IMG/VR virus record: IMGVR_UViG_3300042888_000509
Coordinates: 1 to 30,757 of that record
Origin: a virus
Length of the DNA: 30,757 nucleotides
Direction: 5' to 3' (one strand)
Made by a program: the position numbers and the translations under genes. Under the pieces are notes generated by a model. That model was given only the letters and a program-made list of their open reading frames with translations. It had not been told where the DNA came from and made no database searches. Of the stretch, positions 1-6,016 are shown in pieces. How positions within the stretch are numbered: position 1 is the first letter of the stretch; each line of letters starts with the position of its first letter.

Positions 1-1
1 A

Positions 2-181
2 ATGAAGCGACTTTGCGGTTTTACTTGCGTAGTCATCATCTGCGTTACAATGTACCATAACTCATTCTACGAAACTGAACCATCAGAAGCACTTGTTTAC
101 TCTGTGTCTGCTCTTGCGTTTGGTTGCCTTGGTTTGACAAGTGCTGAGAAAATATTCAAGAAGGATGAGAACAAAGATTAG
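2..181 (+). CDS. Small membrane protein, holin-like (59 aa)
   Basis: The ORF starts at the ATG at 2-4 and encodes a 59-residue protein with two hydrophobic stretches (about residues 4-18 and 29-46) and a short charged tail ending KKDENKD. Two short membrane segments with a charged cytoplasmic tail fit a small phage holin, which would let the lysin and spanin act by damaging the inner membrane. Position supports this: it is directly followed, with a 17-base overlap, by the spanin-like gene and then the endolysin. The start lies at the edge of the window, so an upstream start cannot be excluded. No family is recognised by sequence; the role is inferred from topology and context. Confidence 0.6.
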   Translation: MKRLCGFTCVVIICVTMYHNSFYETEPSEALVYSVSALAFGCLGLTSAEKIFKKDENKD

Positions 182-620
182 TCTTTTATTGCTTTTACTT
201 ATTGGTTGCAACCCTGTTAAGCAGGTTTTGCGTGACCAAGATAAACTTGAAGAAGTCGCAAAGGTTGTGGTTAAAGGTGGATGGTGTGCGAATGACACTA
301 CTTTTGTTGTCAAGTCTGATACACTTGTTGAGGTTGATACATTGGTAATGATTGATACCCTTACCGATACCTATGTCCTTAATGATACAACCTACATCAC
401 AAAGTGGAAAACTCGTGAAATAACTAAGTCAATAACCATTCACGATACCATTAAGTCATTCATTGTAGACAATGCTCGTGTAAGGCTATTGCAAGCTGAT
501 AGCACTCGTTTAATTAACTTGGCAAATGATTACAAGTCAAAAGCAGATAGTCGCTTAAATTGGTTAATATCCCTTTTGGTTCTTATTGCACTTTTTATAT
601 ATTTAAAACTTAGGAAATGA
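165..620 (+). CDS. Probable unimolecular spanin (lipoprotein with C-terminal membrane anchor)
   Basis: A 151-residue protein starting at ATG 165; a GTG at 141 is in frame but would spoil the signal peptide. The N-terminus is MRTK followed by a run of leucines and LIGC, a lipoprotein signal with the lipidated cysteine at residue 15. The middle (about 20-125) is polar, rich in Asp, Thr and Val in short periodic motifs (for example VDTLVMIDTL), consistent with an extended periplasmic rod. The last 21 residues hold a hydrophobic helix followed by KLRK. An outer-membrane lipid at one end and an inner-membrane helix at the other is the architecture of u-spanins such as T1 gp11, which fuse inner and outer membranes at the end of lysis. 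It sits between the holin-like gene and the endolysin and overlaps both. Confidence 0.72.
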   Translation: MRTKISLLLLLLIGCNPVKQVLRDQDKLEEVAKVVVKGGWCANDTTFVVKSDTLVEVDTLVMIDTLTDTYVLNDTTYITKWKTREITKSITIHDTIKSFIVDNARVRLLQADSTRLINLANDYKSKADSRLNWLISLLVLIALFIYLKLRK

Positions 621-1081
621 AATTGTCGGAGCATCTTGATTTGTCGGAAGTAACAAGAAGCGAGTCAGCAAAACGTAAAGGAATAAGCAATATGCCAACA
701 GAGGCACACATTGCAAACTTTAAACTACTTGCTGAGAAGATATTTGAACCAATAAGAACTCACTTTAGGTGTCCTATAATTATCTCATCTGGATATAGAA
801 GCAAAGAATTGAACGCTGCCATTGGTGGATCATTGACATCACAGCATTGCCAGGGCGAAGCGATTGATATTGACATGGATGGTACACCAAATGGAGTGAC
901 CAATAGGATGGTGTTTGATTACATCAAGGATAACCTTGAGTTTGATCAGCTAATTTTTGAGTTTGGTGATAAAGAAAACCCAGATTGGGTACACGTTTCC
1001 TATGAGTCAAGTGGTAAGCAAAGAAAGCAGATATTGAGAGCAACAAGAGTGAACGGCAAAACTTCGTACAGCATCTATTAG
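617..1081 (+). CDS. Endolysin, M15-family peptidase
   Basis: This 154-residue protein is a single-domain peptidase of the M15A (D-Ala-D-Ala carboxypeptidase-like) family, which cleaves peptide bonds in the peptidoglycan stem. The visible signature is SGYRS at residues 58-62, SQHCQGEAID at 75-84 and DWVH at 123-126. H77, D84 and H126 are the expected zinc ligands. The N-terminal LSEVTRSESAKRKGI segment is typical of the lysins of Bacteroidota phages. There is no signal peptide, so export would depend on the holin upstream. The ATG overlaps the spanin stop codon by 4 bases, and a terminator follows. Confidence 0.9.
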   Translation: MKLSEHLDLSEVTRSESAKRKGISNMPTEAHIANFKLLAEKIFEPIRTHFRCPIIISSGYRSKELNAAIGGSLTSQHCQGEAIDIDMDGTPNGVTNRMVFDYIKDNLEFDQLIFEFGDKENPDWVHVSYESSGKQRKQILRATRVNGKTSYSIY

Positions 1082-1104
1082 TTTTTGGTTGATTTAATGT
1101 AGGG

Positions 1105-1139
1105 AAAACCCAGCTATTTCTATGGTTGGGTTTCTTTTT
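1105..1139 (+). terminator. Rho-independent terminator after lysis genes
   Basis: AAACCCA (1106-1112) and TGGGTTT (1127-1133) form a 7-bp stem around a 14-base loop, followed directly by CTTTTT. It lies 24 bases after the endolysin stop and would separate the lysis operon from the early block. Confidence 0.7.
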
Positions 1140-1167
1140 GATATTATTAAAAAAAATATATATCTAT

Positions 1168-1201
1168 TTTGTGTTTTGTATGTATTAAGTATATATCTTT
1201 G
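1168..1201 (+). promoter_or_regulatory. Bacteroidota-type promoter for the early block
   Basis: TATCTTTG at 1194-1201 matches the Bacteroidota -7 consensus TAnnTTTG exactly. TTTG at 1168-1171 lies 22 bases upstream and fits the -33 element; a second TTTG at 1175-1178 is spaced less well. Transcription would begin about 20 bases before the XRE start codon. It directly follows the lysis terminator. Confidence 0.65.
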
Positions 1202-1225
1202 CTTTATAAACAAAAACAAATAGCA

Positions 1226-1423
1226 ATGAAAGAAATTAGAGAACTAAGAAAACAAAAGGGTTTAACCCAAGAAAAGTTGGCATCACTTAGTGGTGTTACA
1301 ACAGTTACGGTGAACAGAGCAGAAAACTCTGGTAAGATGAGGCAATCAACTTATATCAAATTGGTCAACACATTAAACCAACTCCAAGATGCTATATCTA
1401 TGCCTGTTGCTTCTGGCTTGTAG
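1226..1423 (+). CDS. XRE-family helix-turn-helix regulator (65 aa)
   Basis: Starting at ATG 1226, behind an A-rich leader and 25 bases after a good -7 box, this is a minimal Cro/C1-type DNA-binding domain. Residues 5-58 show the XRE pattern LRKQKGLTQEKLASLSGVT with the recognition helix around TTVTVNRAE. It contains little beyond the HTH. As the first gene of the replication block it is a natural candidate to control that operon or the switch from early to late transcription, but its operator is not identified. A lysogeny repressor is possible but less likely given the absence of an integrase in the window. Confidence 0.85.
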   Translation: MKEIRELRKQKGLTQEKLASLSGVTTVTVNRAENSGKMRQSTYIKLVNTLNQLQDAISMPVASGL

Positions 1424-1439
1424 TTTAGTGGGGATAGTG

Positions 1440-1727
1440 ATGATTAATTATGACAAGAGTAATGTACAAAAAATGGTACAACGCAGAACCTTATATCAAA
1501 TCCCGTCAGCCTTTTGGGATGAGTACAACTCACTCACCCTTGACATCTACTATATGTCAAAAGGAAGTGCAGAAGCCATTAGGTATAAGATTGAGGATTT
1601 TGAGTACAAGTATAGCCAAACTGTTGACCAAATGGTTTACAACGATAAAATGGCAGAGATACTTAGGTGCTACCAAACAAAGCAAGAATTTTTAAACAAT
1701 AAAACAAAGCAAAATGGGACTAACTAA
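1440..1727 (+). CDS. Hypothetical protein (95 aa)
   Basis: Not recognised. The chosen start is ATG 1440, just after the XRE stop. An in-frame ATG at 1389 would add MLYLCLLLLAC, a lipoprotein-like N-terminus, but would lie inside the XRE gene, so it is judged less likely. The protein is hydrophilic and helix-rich, with aromatic residues in DEYNSLTLDIYYMSKG and EDFEYKYSQTVDQM. It overlaps the next gene by 14 bases, suggesting translational coupling with the SSB-like protein. No function can be given. Confidence 0.65.
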   Translation: MINYDKSNVQKMVQRRTLYQIPSAFWDEYNSLTLDIYYMSKGSAEAIRYKIEDFEYKYSQTVDQMVYNDKMAEILRCYQTKQEFLNNKTKQNGTN

Positions 1728-2280
1728 CAGTCAAGGCTTATCAAAAGTGTTTTTAAGCATCAGTAACGGAAAACTCGTGAGGAGTTTTAAAGAAAAGACA
1801 GAAGGTGCGGTGTCTCGCATCAACAAGGCAGGTCGCGAAGTCTATGAGATGTTCTATGACTCTCTTGAGGGAACAATCAAAGAAGTAGGCACAAAGGAAA
1901 GTGACTATGGCAAGTTCTTGGTAGTGCAAGTTGAGTCAAATGGTGTGAACTATCAGCTTGAGATGAACTTCTCATCTGGTTATAGCGCATCTTTCCTCAA
2001 GACTCTGCCAAATGTAAAGCTTTCTGACAGGGTGCAAATCACCCCAAAGCTGACCATTGAAGGTGACAAGAAAAAGTCAGTATGCTTCCTCAACCAAAAT
2101 GGTAGTGGGTTAAAATGGGCATTTACTCGTGAGAACCCAAATGGTATGCCTGACCTGGTTAAGATCAAGGTAAAAGGCAAAGACACTTGGGATGACTCAG
2201 ATAGGATGGAGTTCCTTGAGAACAATGCCAAAAGCCTATTTGGTGCAAAGGCTGAAGAATCAGATGAAGTTCCTTTTTAG
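1714..2280 (+). CDS. Probable single-stranded DNA-binding protein
   Basis: A 188-residue protein whose middle (about 50-150) reads as a beta-rich OB-fold-like domain, beginning EGTIKEVGTKESDYGKFLVV and ending around the aromatic segment LKWAFTRENPNG. It ends in the acidic tip EESDEVPF. Such a tip (acidic residues then a terminal Pro-Phe) is the hallmark of bacterial and phage SSBs and recruits replication and repair partners. The neighbouring nuclease, helicase and primase genes fit a role in coating ssDNA during replication or recombination. The N-terminal 40 residues are not recognised. The sequence is not an obvious E. coli SSB homologue, so the call rests on tail, fold impression and context. 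Confidence 0.6.
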   Translation: MGLTNSQGLSKVFLSISNGKLVRSFKEKTEGAVSRINKAGREVYEMFYDSLEGTIKEVGTKESDYGKFLVVQVESNGVNYQLEMNFSSGYSASFLKTLPNVKLSDRVQITPKLTIEGDKKKSVCFLNQNGSGLKWAFTRENPNGMPDLVKIKVKGKDTWDDSDRMEFLENNAKSLFGAKAEESDEVPF

Positions 2281-2287
2281 TTAACAG

Positions 2288-2370
2288 AGTCAGGTAGCAC
2301 GTAATGGGTAAATGGTTAACTCATCCTTAATAATGGTTGTGCGTTGCAGGTTCGAGTCCTGCTCTGACTC
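2288..2370 (+). tRNA. tRNA-like element, possibly CAT anticodon, non-canonical
   Basis: An 83-base element between the SSB-like and nuclease genes. The 3' half is unmistakable: a perfect T-arm GCAGG-TTCGAGT-CCTGC (2346-2362) followed by TCTGACT, which pairs with AGTCAGG at 2288-2294 (7 bp, one G-U) as an acceptor stem. One reading gives an anticodon arm GTTAA-CTCATCC-TTAAT (2315-2331) with anticodon CAT (Met or lysidine-Ile). The D-stem is then not formed, base 37 is a pyrimidine and the variable region is 14 bases. GCAC (2297-2300) can instead pair with GTGC (2339-2342). No CCA is encoded. It may be a divergent functional tRNA, a decaying one, or a tRNA mimic. Confidence 0.55.
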
Positions 2371-2372
2371 CT

Positions 2373-2391
2373 CACTTTTAAACAAACACTA
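2373..2391 (+). promoter_or_regulatory. Recurrent CACTTTTAAACAAACAC leader
   Basis: CACTTTTAAACAAACACTA immediately precedes the nuclease ATG. Closely similar leaders precede the genes starting at 4002, 5801 and 10219. It could be the 5' end of a transcript plus an A-rich translation enhancer of the Bacteroidota type. Confidence 0.45.
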
Positions 2392-3144
2392 ATGCAAAAT
2401 TTCAACATTGACATCAACAAAGGCCGAATTGAGTTCGTGGACAATCGGTTTTATGCTACTGAAAACGGCAACTATGTGCCATCAGTTACAACAATTCTTG
2501 AAGCCTATCCAAAAGACGCAGCCTTCTTTAAATGGCTCAAAGATGTGGGGCAAGATGCTGACACCATTCGTGATGAAGCAGGGCGCAGAGGGTCACTTGT
2601 GCATGAACTGACTGAGCAATATGACCAACACCAAGAAGTGACATTTGTCAACCAATATGGAAAGCCTAAGTACAAAATGCTTGAATGGGCGATGTTTGAG
2701 AGGTATGTTGACTTTTGTAATACACAGACTCCAAAGATGCGAATGATGGAGATGCACTTCTCATCTGATGTGCTTGGGTTTGCAGGCACAGTTGACAGAG
2801 TGCTTGAGATAAATGGAAAGGAGTACCTTATTGACATCAAGACATCCAACAATATGCACGAGTCGTATTGGTTACAATTAGCGGCTTATAATGAGTTGTT
2901 GAAGGAATACGACTACCATGTTGAGGGAGTGGCAATACTTTGGCTCAATGCCAAGACAAGGACAGCCGGCAAGGGAGGAGCAATACAAGGCATTGGTTGG
3001 CAATTGCTCACCAGAACACTTGAGGAGTCAGCAAAGGACTGGGAGACATTCCAAACAACATTCTCACTCTGGAAGTCAATCAATGAGGACATCAAGCCAA
3101 AGCGCACATCTTACCAAATAACACATCACAAGAATGAAGGATAA
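2392..3144 (+). CDS. PD-(D/E)XK exonuclease, RecB/Cas4-like
   Basis: This 250-residue protein carries the motifs of the RecB/Cas4-like nuclease superfamily. They are H71 in GSLVHELTE, D135 in GFAGTVDRV, D148-x-K150 in LIDIKTSN, and QLAAYNEL at 162-169 (the Q-x3-Y motif). These residues bind metal and cut phosphodiester bonds. There is no four-Cys iron-sulfur cluster, so it resembles phage recombination exonucleases rather than typical Cas4. Next to an SSB-like protein and upstream of a helicase it probably processes DNA ends for recombination or replication. The start is ATG 2392 behind the conserved leader; the end overlaps the next gene by 11 bases. Confidence 0.85.
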   Translation: MQNFNIDINKGRIEFVDNRFYATENGNYVPSVTTILEAYPKDAAFFKWLKDVGQDADTIRDEAGRRGSLVHELTEQYDQHQEVTFVNQYGKPKYKMLEWAMFERYVDFCNTQTPKMRMMEMHFSSDVLGFAGTVDRVLEINGKEYLIDIKTSNNMHESYWLQLAAYNELLKEYDYHVEGVAILWLNAKTRTAGKGGAIQGIGWQLLTRTLEESAKDWETFQTTFSLWKSINEDIKPKRTSYQITHHKNEG

Positions 3145-3322
3145 AATTGTAGAGCAAGTGGTGAACAAGTTCAACGAAAGGTCACAACGAGGCATCACAA
3201 AGTACGGGTCAACCTTAGAGAGAAATGATCTTGATGTTGTGGATTGGATGAACCACTTGCAAGAAGAACTTATGGATGCAATCCTTTATTTAGAACGAAT
3301 GAAAAAAGACATCAATGGGTAG
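3134..3322 (+). CDS. MazG-like small protein (putative NTP pyrophosphohydrolase)
   Basis: A 62-residue protein with the pattern ERSQRGITKYGSTLERND then HLQEELMDAILYLERMK. The EExxDA segment resembles the metal-binding helix of MazG-like all-alpha NTP pyrophosphatases, and the KYG element is seen in short phage members of that group. If active it would trim the nucleotide pool or an alarmone. It is shorter than typical MazG proteins (about 100 residues or more) and shows only one acidic motif, so it may need to oligomerise. It overlaps genes on both sides. Confidence 0.55.
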   Translation: MKDKIVEQVVNKFNERSQRGITKYGSTLERNDLDVVDWMNHLQEELMDAILYLERMKKDING

Positions 3323-3650
3323 TTCAGTTGTATCATGTATCCATCATTTAAAGTTAGCTGATGAGTATGCAAAGGATTTTGTTAGGTCAGCACCAGGCAC
3401 TCGTGGGGCCACAATATTTGCCAATTATTCGTTAAAGCTAAATTGGATACTTAGAGATGTTGTAACTTACCCTCACTTTGATGATGAGGTGAGAGAAGGG
3501 ATGAGAAAGGAGATTGCATCTGATGCATTTTCGTATGACTCGCTTACTGAAAAGTTGGCACTTTTAAACCCTGAACAACGTGAGGAACTTGATGGACTAT
3601 TAACCGATATTCTTAGAGGTAAAACAATTGAAGTAATAATAAAACCATGA
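3315..3650 (+). CDS. Hypothetical protein (111 aa)
   Basis: Not recognised. It is a soluble, mostly helical protein without signal peptide or membrane segment, containing SAPGTRGATIFANY and an acidic second half (LNPEQREELDGLLTDIL). The start ATG 3315 overlaps the MazG-like gene by 8 bases and the stop overlaps the next start as ATGA, so it sits in a tightly coupled early operon. Function unknown. Confidence 0.65.
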   Translation: MGSSVVSCIHHLKLADEYAKDFVRSAPGTRGATIFANYSLKLNWILRDVVTYPHFDDEVREGMRKEIASDAFSYDSLTEKLALLNPEQREELDGLLTDILRGKTIEVIIKP

Positions 3651-3853
3651 ACATAAACAATAGAACCTCATTATCTGGTGCTTTAAATAGAAAAGTAAAG
3701 GTTTATGATGTTTCAAAAAAAGAGTTGATATTTGAATTTAATTCAGCTTATGAAGCACAGAATGCACTTGGAGTTAAAAACATTACAAGTTATATAACTA
3801 ATAAATGTAAATGTTATAAAAATAATTTGGGAATTGTTTTATGTTTTAGATAA
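3647..3853 (+). CDS. NUMOD1-like DNA-binding module without nuclease (68 aa)
   Basis: Residues 16-56 follow the NUMOD1 pattern: a short beta unit KVKVYDVSKKELIFEFNS, then AYEAQNALGVKNITSYITN. NUMOD1 modules normally sit at the end of HNH or GIY-YIG homing endonucleases and contact DNA. Here the module stands alone: no HNH or GIY-YIG motif occurs in this ORF or the flanking ones. The gene is visibly AT-richer than its neighbours. It may be the remnant of a homing endonuclease or a small DNA-binding protein in its own right. The start codon overlaps the previous stop. Confidence 0.6.
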   Translation: MNINNRTSLSGALNRKVKVYDVSKKELIFEFNSAYEAQNALGVKNITSYITNKCKCYKNNLGIVLCFR

Positions 3854-3863
3854 AAAATTAAAA

Positions 3864-3950
3864 ATGACACCTTACGAACTCTGGCAACTTGAAACTTATG
3901 GCAACTATTACGAAGAAGATGAAACGCAACATGACGCCGAGTTGGATTAA
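3864..3950 (+). CDS. Micro-ORF (28 aa), acidic
   Basis: ATG 3864 to TAA 3950 encodes MTPYELWQLETYGNYYEEDE and eight more residues. It is acidic and aromatic-rich, with no known family. It fills an otherwise empty gap in a dense operon, has an A-rich leader (TAAAAAATTAAAA), and its base composition resembles the neighbouring coding DNA. Expression is unproven. Confidence 0.4.
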   Translation: MTPYELWQLETYGNYYEEDETQHDAELD

Positions 3951-3980
3951 ATGCCGATGCTGCAAATCTTTATACACTAT

Positions 3981-4001
3981 CACTTTAAAAAAACAATCAC
4001 T
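3981..4001 (+). promoter_or_regulatory. Recurrent CACTTTAAA leader, second copy
   Basis: CACTTTAAAAAAACAATCACT directly precedes ATG 4002. TATACACT lies just upstream at 3971-3978, a motif that also precedes the genes at 5801 and 10219. This leader decides the start choice for the following gene. Confidence 0.45.
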
Positions 4002-4256
4002 ATGTCCGAAATGCAATTGCCTAAATGGGGTGACCTTAACACCTACGAAAGACACAAACTCTTAGGAGAACTTATTGATGCCATGATCTACTCTGGCGAA
4101 GCAGTCCAACACCTCAAAGTAACTGTTGAGCAGTTCAGATTGATGGGGTATGTTAGGTCTGTAATATTGCCTCAGAATGAACCTGATGAGGTATGCCCGA
4201 ATTGTGAGGGTAGAGGTTGCAATGATTGTGTAATTATTTTAAACGATGAATTATGA
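4002..4256 (+). CDS. Small zinc-ribbon-like protein (84 aa)
   Basis: The first in-frame ATG is at 3951, but ATG 4002 is preferred because it follows the conserved leader and removes an odd N-terminus. Residues 1-60 are helical (LNTYERHKLLGELIDAMIYS). The C-terminus contains CPNCEGRGCNDC at 65-76, a CxxC...CxxC knuckle like the DnaJ-type CxxCxGxG repeat, likely to bind one zinc. Such small proteins are common in phage early operons, but no role is established. It overlaps the next gene (ATGA). Confidence 0.65.
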   Translation: MSEMQLPKWGDLNTYERHKLLGELIDAMIYSGEAVQHLKVTVEQFRLMGYVRSVILPQNEPDEVCPNCEGRGCNDCVIILNDEL

Positions 4257-4453
4257 CACCAAAAGAAAAAGCAGCATATTTAGTAGTTAGATATATGTCA
4301 AAAGTTGTTAGTAAAAAAGTGGCAATTGAATGTGCATTAGTAGCTGTTCAAGAAATAATATGCTCAAACCCACATAGCAATCCACTAAATACTGATCTTA
4401 CATCAACAATGAAATGGTGGATGGATGTACAAGAAGAATTAGAAAAGCTATGA
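4253..4453 (+). CDS. Hypothetical protein (66 aa)
   Basis: A small helical protein with KEKAAYLVVRYM at the N-terminus, AIECALVAVQEII in the middle and WWMDVQEELEKL at the end. Proteins with this layout are frequent in Bacteroidota phages but I know of no assigned function. It is translationally coupled on both sides by ATGA overlaps (start at 4253, stop at 4453), the downstream partner being the helicase. Confidence 0.65.
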   Translation: MTPKEKAAYLVVRYMSKVVSKKVAIECALVAVQEIICSNPHSNPLNTDLTSTMKWWMDVQEELEKL

Positions 4454-5688
4454 TACTTAGAGATTACCAGGAGAAGATAAGTAATAAGGCGGTTGAACTG
4501 CTAAGGAAGTATAAGATTGCTTATTTAGCAATGCAAGTTCGCACAGGCAAGACCTTAACTGCTATGGCAACTGCCCACAAGTTTGGTGCTAAGTCAGTTC
4601 TATTCGTAACTAAGAAGAAAGCAATTACTGATATTGTCAACCAGTTTAGTGTGAGTGGTATTGAGATGGGGATATATGTCACCAACTATGAGCAACTTGC
4701 AAATGTGCATGAGTCATTTGACCTTATCATTATTGATGAGGCGCATAGCTTGGCAGCGTTCCCTGTGCCATCAGCACGAGCAAAGGAGTTAAAACGCATT
4801 TGCTTTGGTAAGCCTATCATTTATCTTAGTGGTACACCCAACCCTGAGTCATTCTCTCAGCTTTATCATCAGTTCTGGGTTAGCAGTTACTCACCATTTG
4901 AGCACTATGCTAACTTCTACAAATGGGCCACGCAATTTGTGAACGTGAAGAAGATGAAGATAAATGGTCAGTCATTTAACAATTACGATTCCGCTGACAA
5001 GAAAATGGTCATGGACTTGTGCGGTCATTTGTTCCTCACTTTCACCCAAGAGCAAGCAGGCTTTGAGTCACTTGTAAATGAGCATATCCACCATGTTGAG
5101 ATGCTTGAGTCAACCTATACCCTTGCAAATAGGCTTAGGATTGATAAGGTGGTTAGGAACAAAGAAGGTCAGGTAGTGCTTGGGGATACGGCTGTCAAGT
5201 TGATGCAAAAATTGCACCAAGTGTATAGTGGGACTGTGATAGTTGATGAGCCTGAAAGGATGGCGAAGGTTGTGGATTACTCAAAGGTTGAATACATTAA
5301 AGAAAAGTTTAATTCGTTAAAGATTGCCATATATTATAAGTTCATCGCAGAGGAGATGGCAATAAGGTATGTTTTTGGCTCAGAAAACTTGACAAATGAG
5401 GCAACTGTGTTCAATGAGTCAACCAATTTGATATTTATCTCACAAATCCAATCAGGTCGCGAAGGGGTCAACATCTCAACTGCTGATGCGCTGATATTCT
5501 TAAATATTGACTTCTCGGCGGTATCTTACTGGCAAGCAAGAGCAAGAATCCAAACGAAAGATAGGGTCAAAGAGGCAAATATTCATTGGATATTTAGTCG
5601 TGGTGGGATTGAGGACAAGATATATGAGGCTGTGATGAACAAGAAAGATTATACAACTTATCACTTTAAAAAGGACTTCAATATATGA
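4450..5688 (+). CDS. SF2 DEAH-box helicase
   Basis: A 412-residue superfamily 2 helicase starting at ATG 4450, which overlaps the preceding stop as ATGA. Motif I is QVRTGKT (29-35), motif II IIIDEAHS with DEAH at 96-99, motif III SGTP (127-130). Near the C-terminus SGREGVN and QARARIQ are motifs V and VI with the arginine finger. The compact layout resembles phage Snf2/RecG-like helicases that remodel forks or recombination intermediates. It probably works with the RecB-like nuclease and SSB-like protein in replication or recombination. All catalytic motifs are intact. Which DNA structure it acts on cannot be read from the sequence. Confidence 0.9.
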   Translation: MILRDYQEKISNKAVELLRKYKIAYLAMQVRTGKTLTAMATAHKFGAKSVLFVTKKKAITDIVNQFSVSGIEMGIYVTNYEQLANVHESFDLIIIDEAHSLAAFPVPSARAKELKRICFGKPIIYLSGTPNPESFSQLYHQFWVSSYSPFEHYANFYKWATQFVNVKKMKINGQSFNNYDSADKKMVMDLCGHLFLTFTQEQAGFESLVNEHIHHVEMLESTYTLANRLRIDKVVRNKEGQVVLGDTAVKLMQKLHQVYSGTVIVDEPERMAKVVDYSKVEYIKEKFNSLKIAIYYKFIAEEMAIRYVFGSENLTNEATVFNESTNLIFISQIQSGREGVNISTADALIFLNIDFSAVSYWQARARIQTKDRVKEANIHWIFSRGGIEDKIYEAVMNKKDYTTYHFKKDFNI

Positions 5689-5852
5689 AAACATTTTCCT
5701 ACATCCTAATGGTAATTTATTTTTTCATCGTATCAATTCCCGTATTTATCATTATTTTTATCCTCACTCACACATTTTATACACTTAAACAAACAACACT
5801 ATGCATCAAAAAAAGACTAACTCAATTACTGAGTACATCCAAGGCAATTTAG
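5685..5852 (+). CDS. Small membrane protein (55 aa)
   Basis: The ATG at 5685 overlaps the helicase stop (ATGA). Residues 4-32 form one long hydrophobic stretch (ILMVIYFFIVSIPVFIIIF), followed by a basic tail (IKKRLTQLLSTSK), predicting a single-pass inner membrane protein. The reading frame runs 52 bases into the next gene in another frame. The strong hydrophobic bias and coupled start favour a real gene. Function unknown. Confidence 0.5.
   Translation: MKTFSYILMVIYFFIVSIPVFIIIFILTHTFYTLKQTTLCIKKRLTQLLSTSKAI
5782..5800 (+). promoter_or_regulatory. Recurrent CACTTAAACAAACA leader, third copy
   Basis: CACTTAAACAAACAACACT directly precedes ATG 5801 and lies inside the 3' part of the small membrane-protein ORF. 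TATACACT overlaps its 5' end at 5778-5785. Confidence 0.45.
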
Positions 5853-6016
5853 ATAGGAAAAACGTAAGATGGCGACTAAAAGATGGGCAATGGATGTTTG
5901 AGATACATCCTAAGATTTGGGGATCAGAGGAGATGTTTGACTTGTATTACCCAAGCTACGAGTACGTTAAGTTTAATGACAAAGGAAGCAATCCTGATAA
6001 AACTAAGATAAAATGA
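5801..6016 (+). CDS. Hypothetical protein (71 aa)
   Basis: Not recognised. A small polar protein with many aromatic residues (WRLKDGQWMFEIHPKIWG, FDLYYPSYEYVKF), probably a compact beta fold. The start is fixed by the conserved leader; the end overlaps the methyltransferase start by 4 bases (ATGA), so the two are probably translated together. No function assigned. Confidence 0.6.
   Translation: MHQKKTNSITEYIQGNLDRKNVRWRLKDGQWMFEIHPKIWGSEEMFDLYYPSYEYVKFNDKGSNPDKTKIK

Noticed and set aside
1389-1439. Longer start for the 95-aa gene giving a lipoprotein-like signal
   Set aside because: It would lie inside the XRE gene; the MLYLCLLLLAC segment arises from the alternative frame of that gene. Not fully excluded.
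2346-2374. tRNA 3' end as an attP integration site
   Set aside because: The 5' acceptor strand is also present and paired, and no integrase or excision gene is seen in the window.
2505-2852. Minus-strand ORF of 115 codons opposite the RecB-like nuclease
   Set aside because: No start context or motif, and the plus-strand gene has all catalytic residues.
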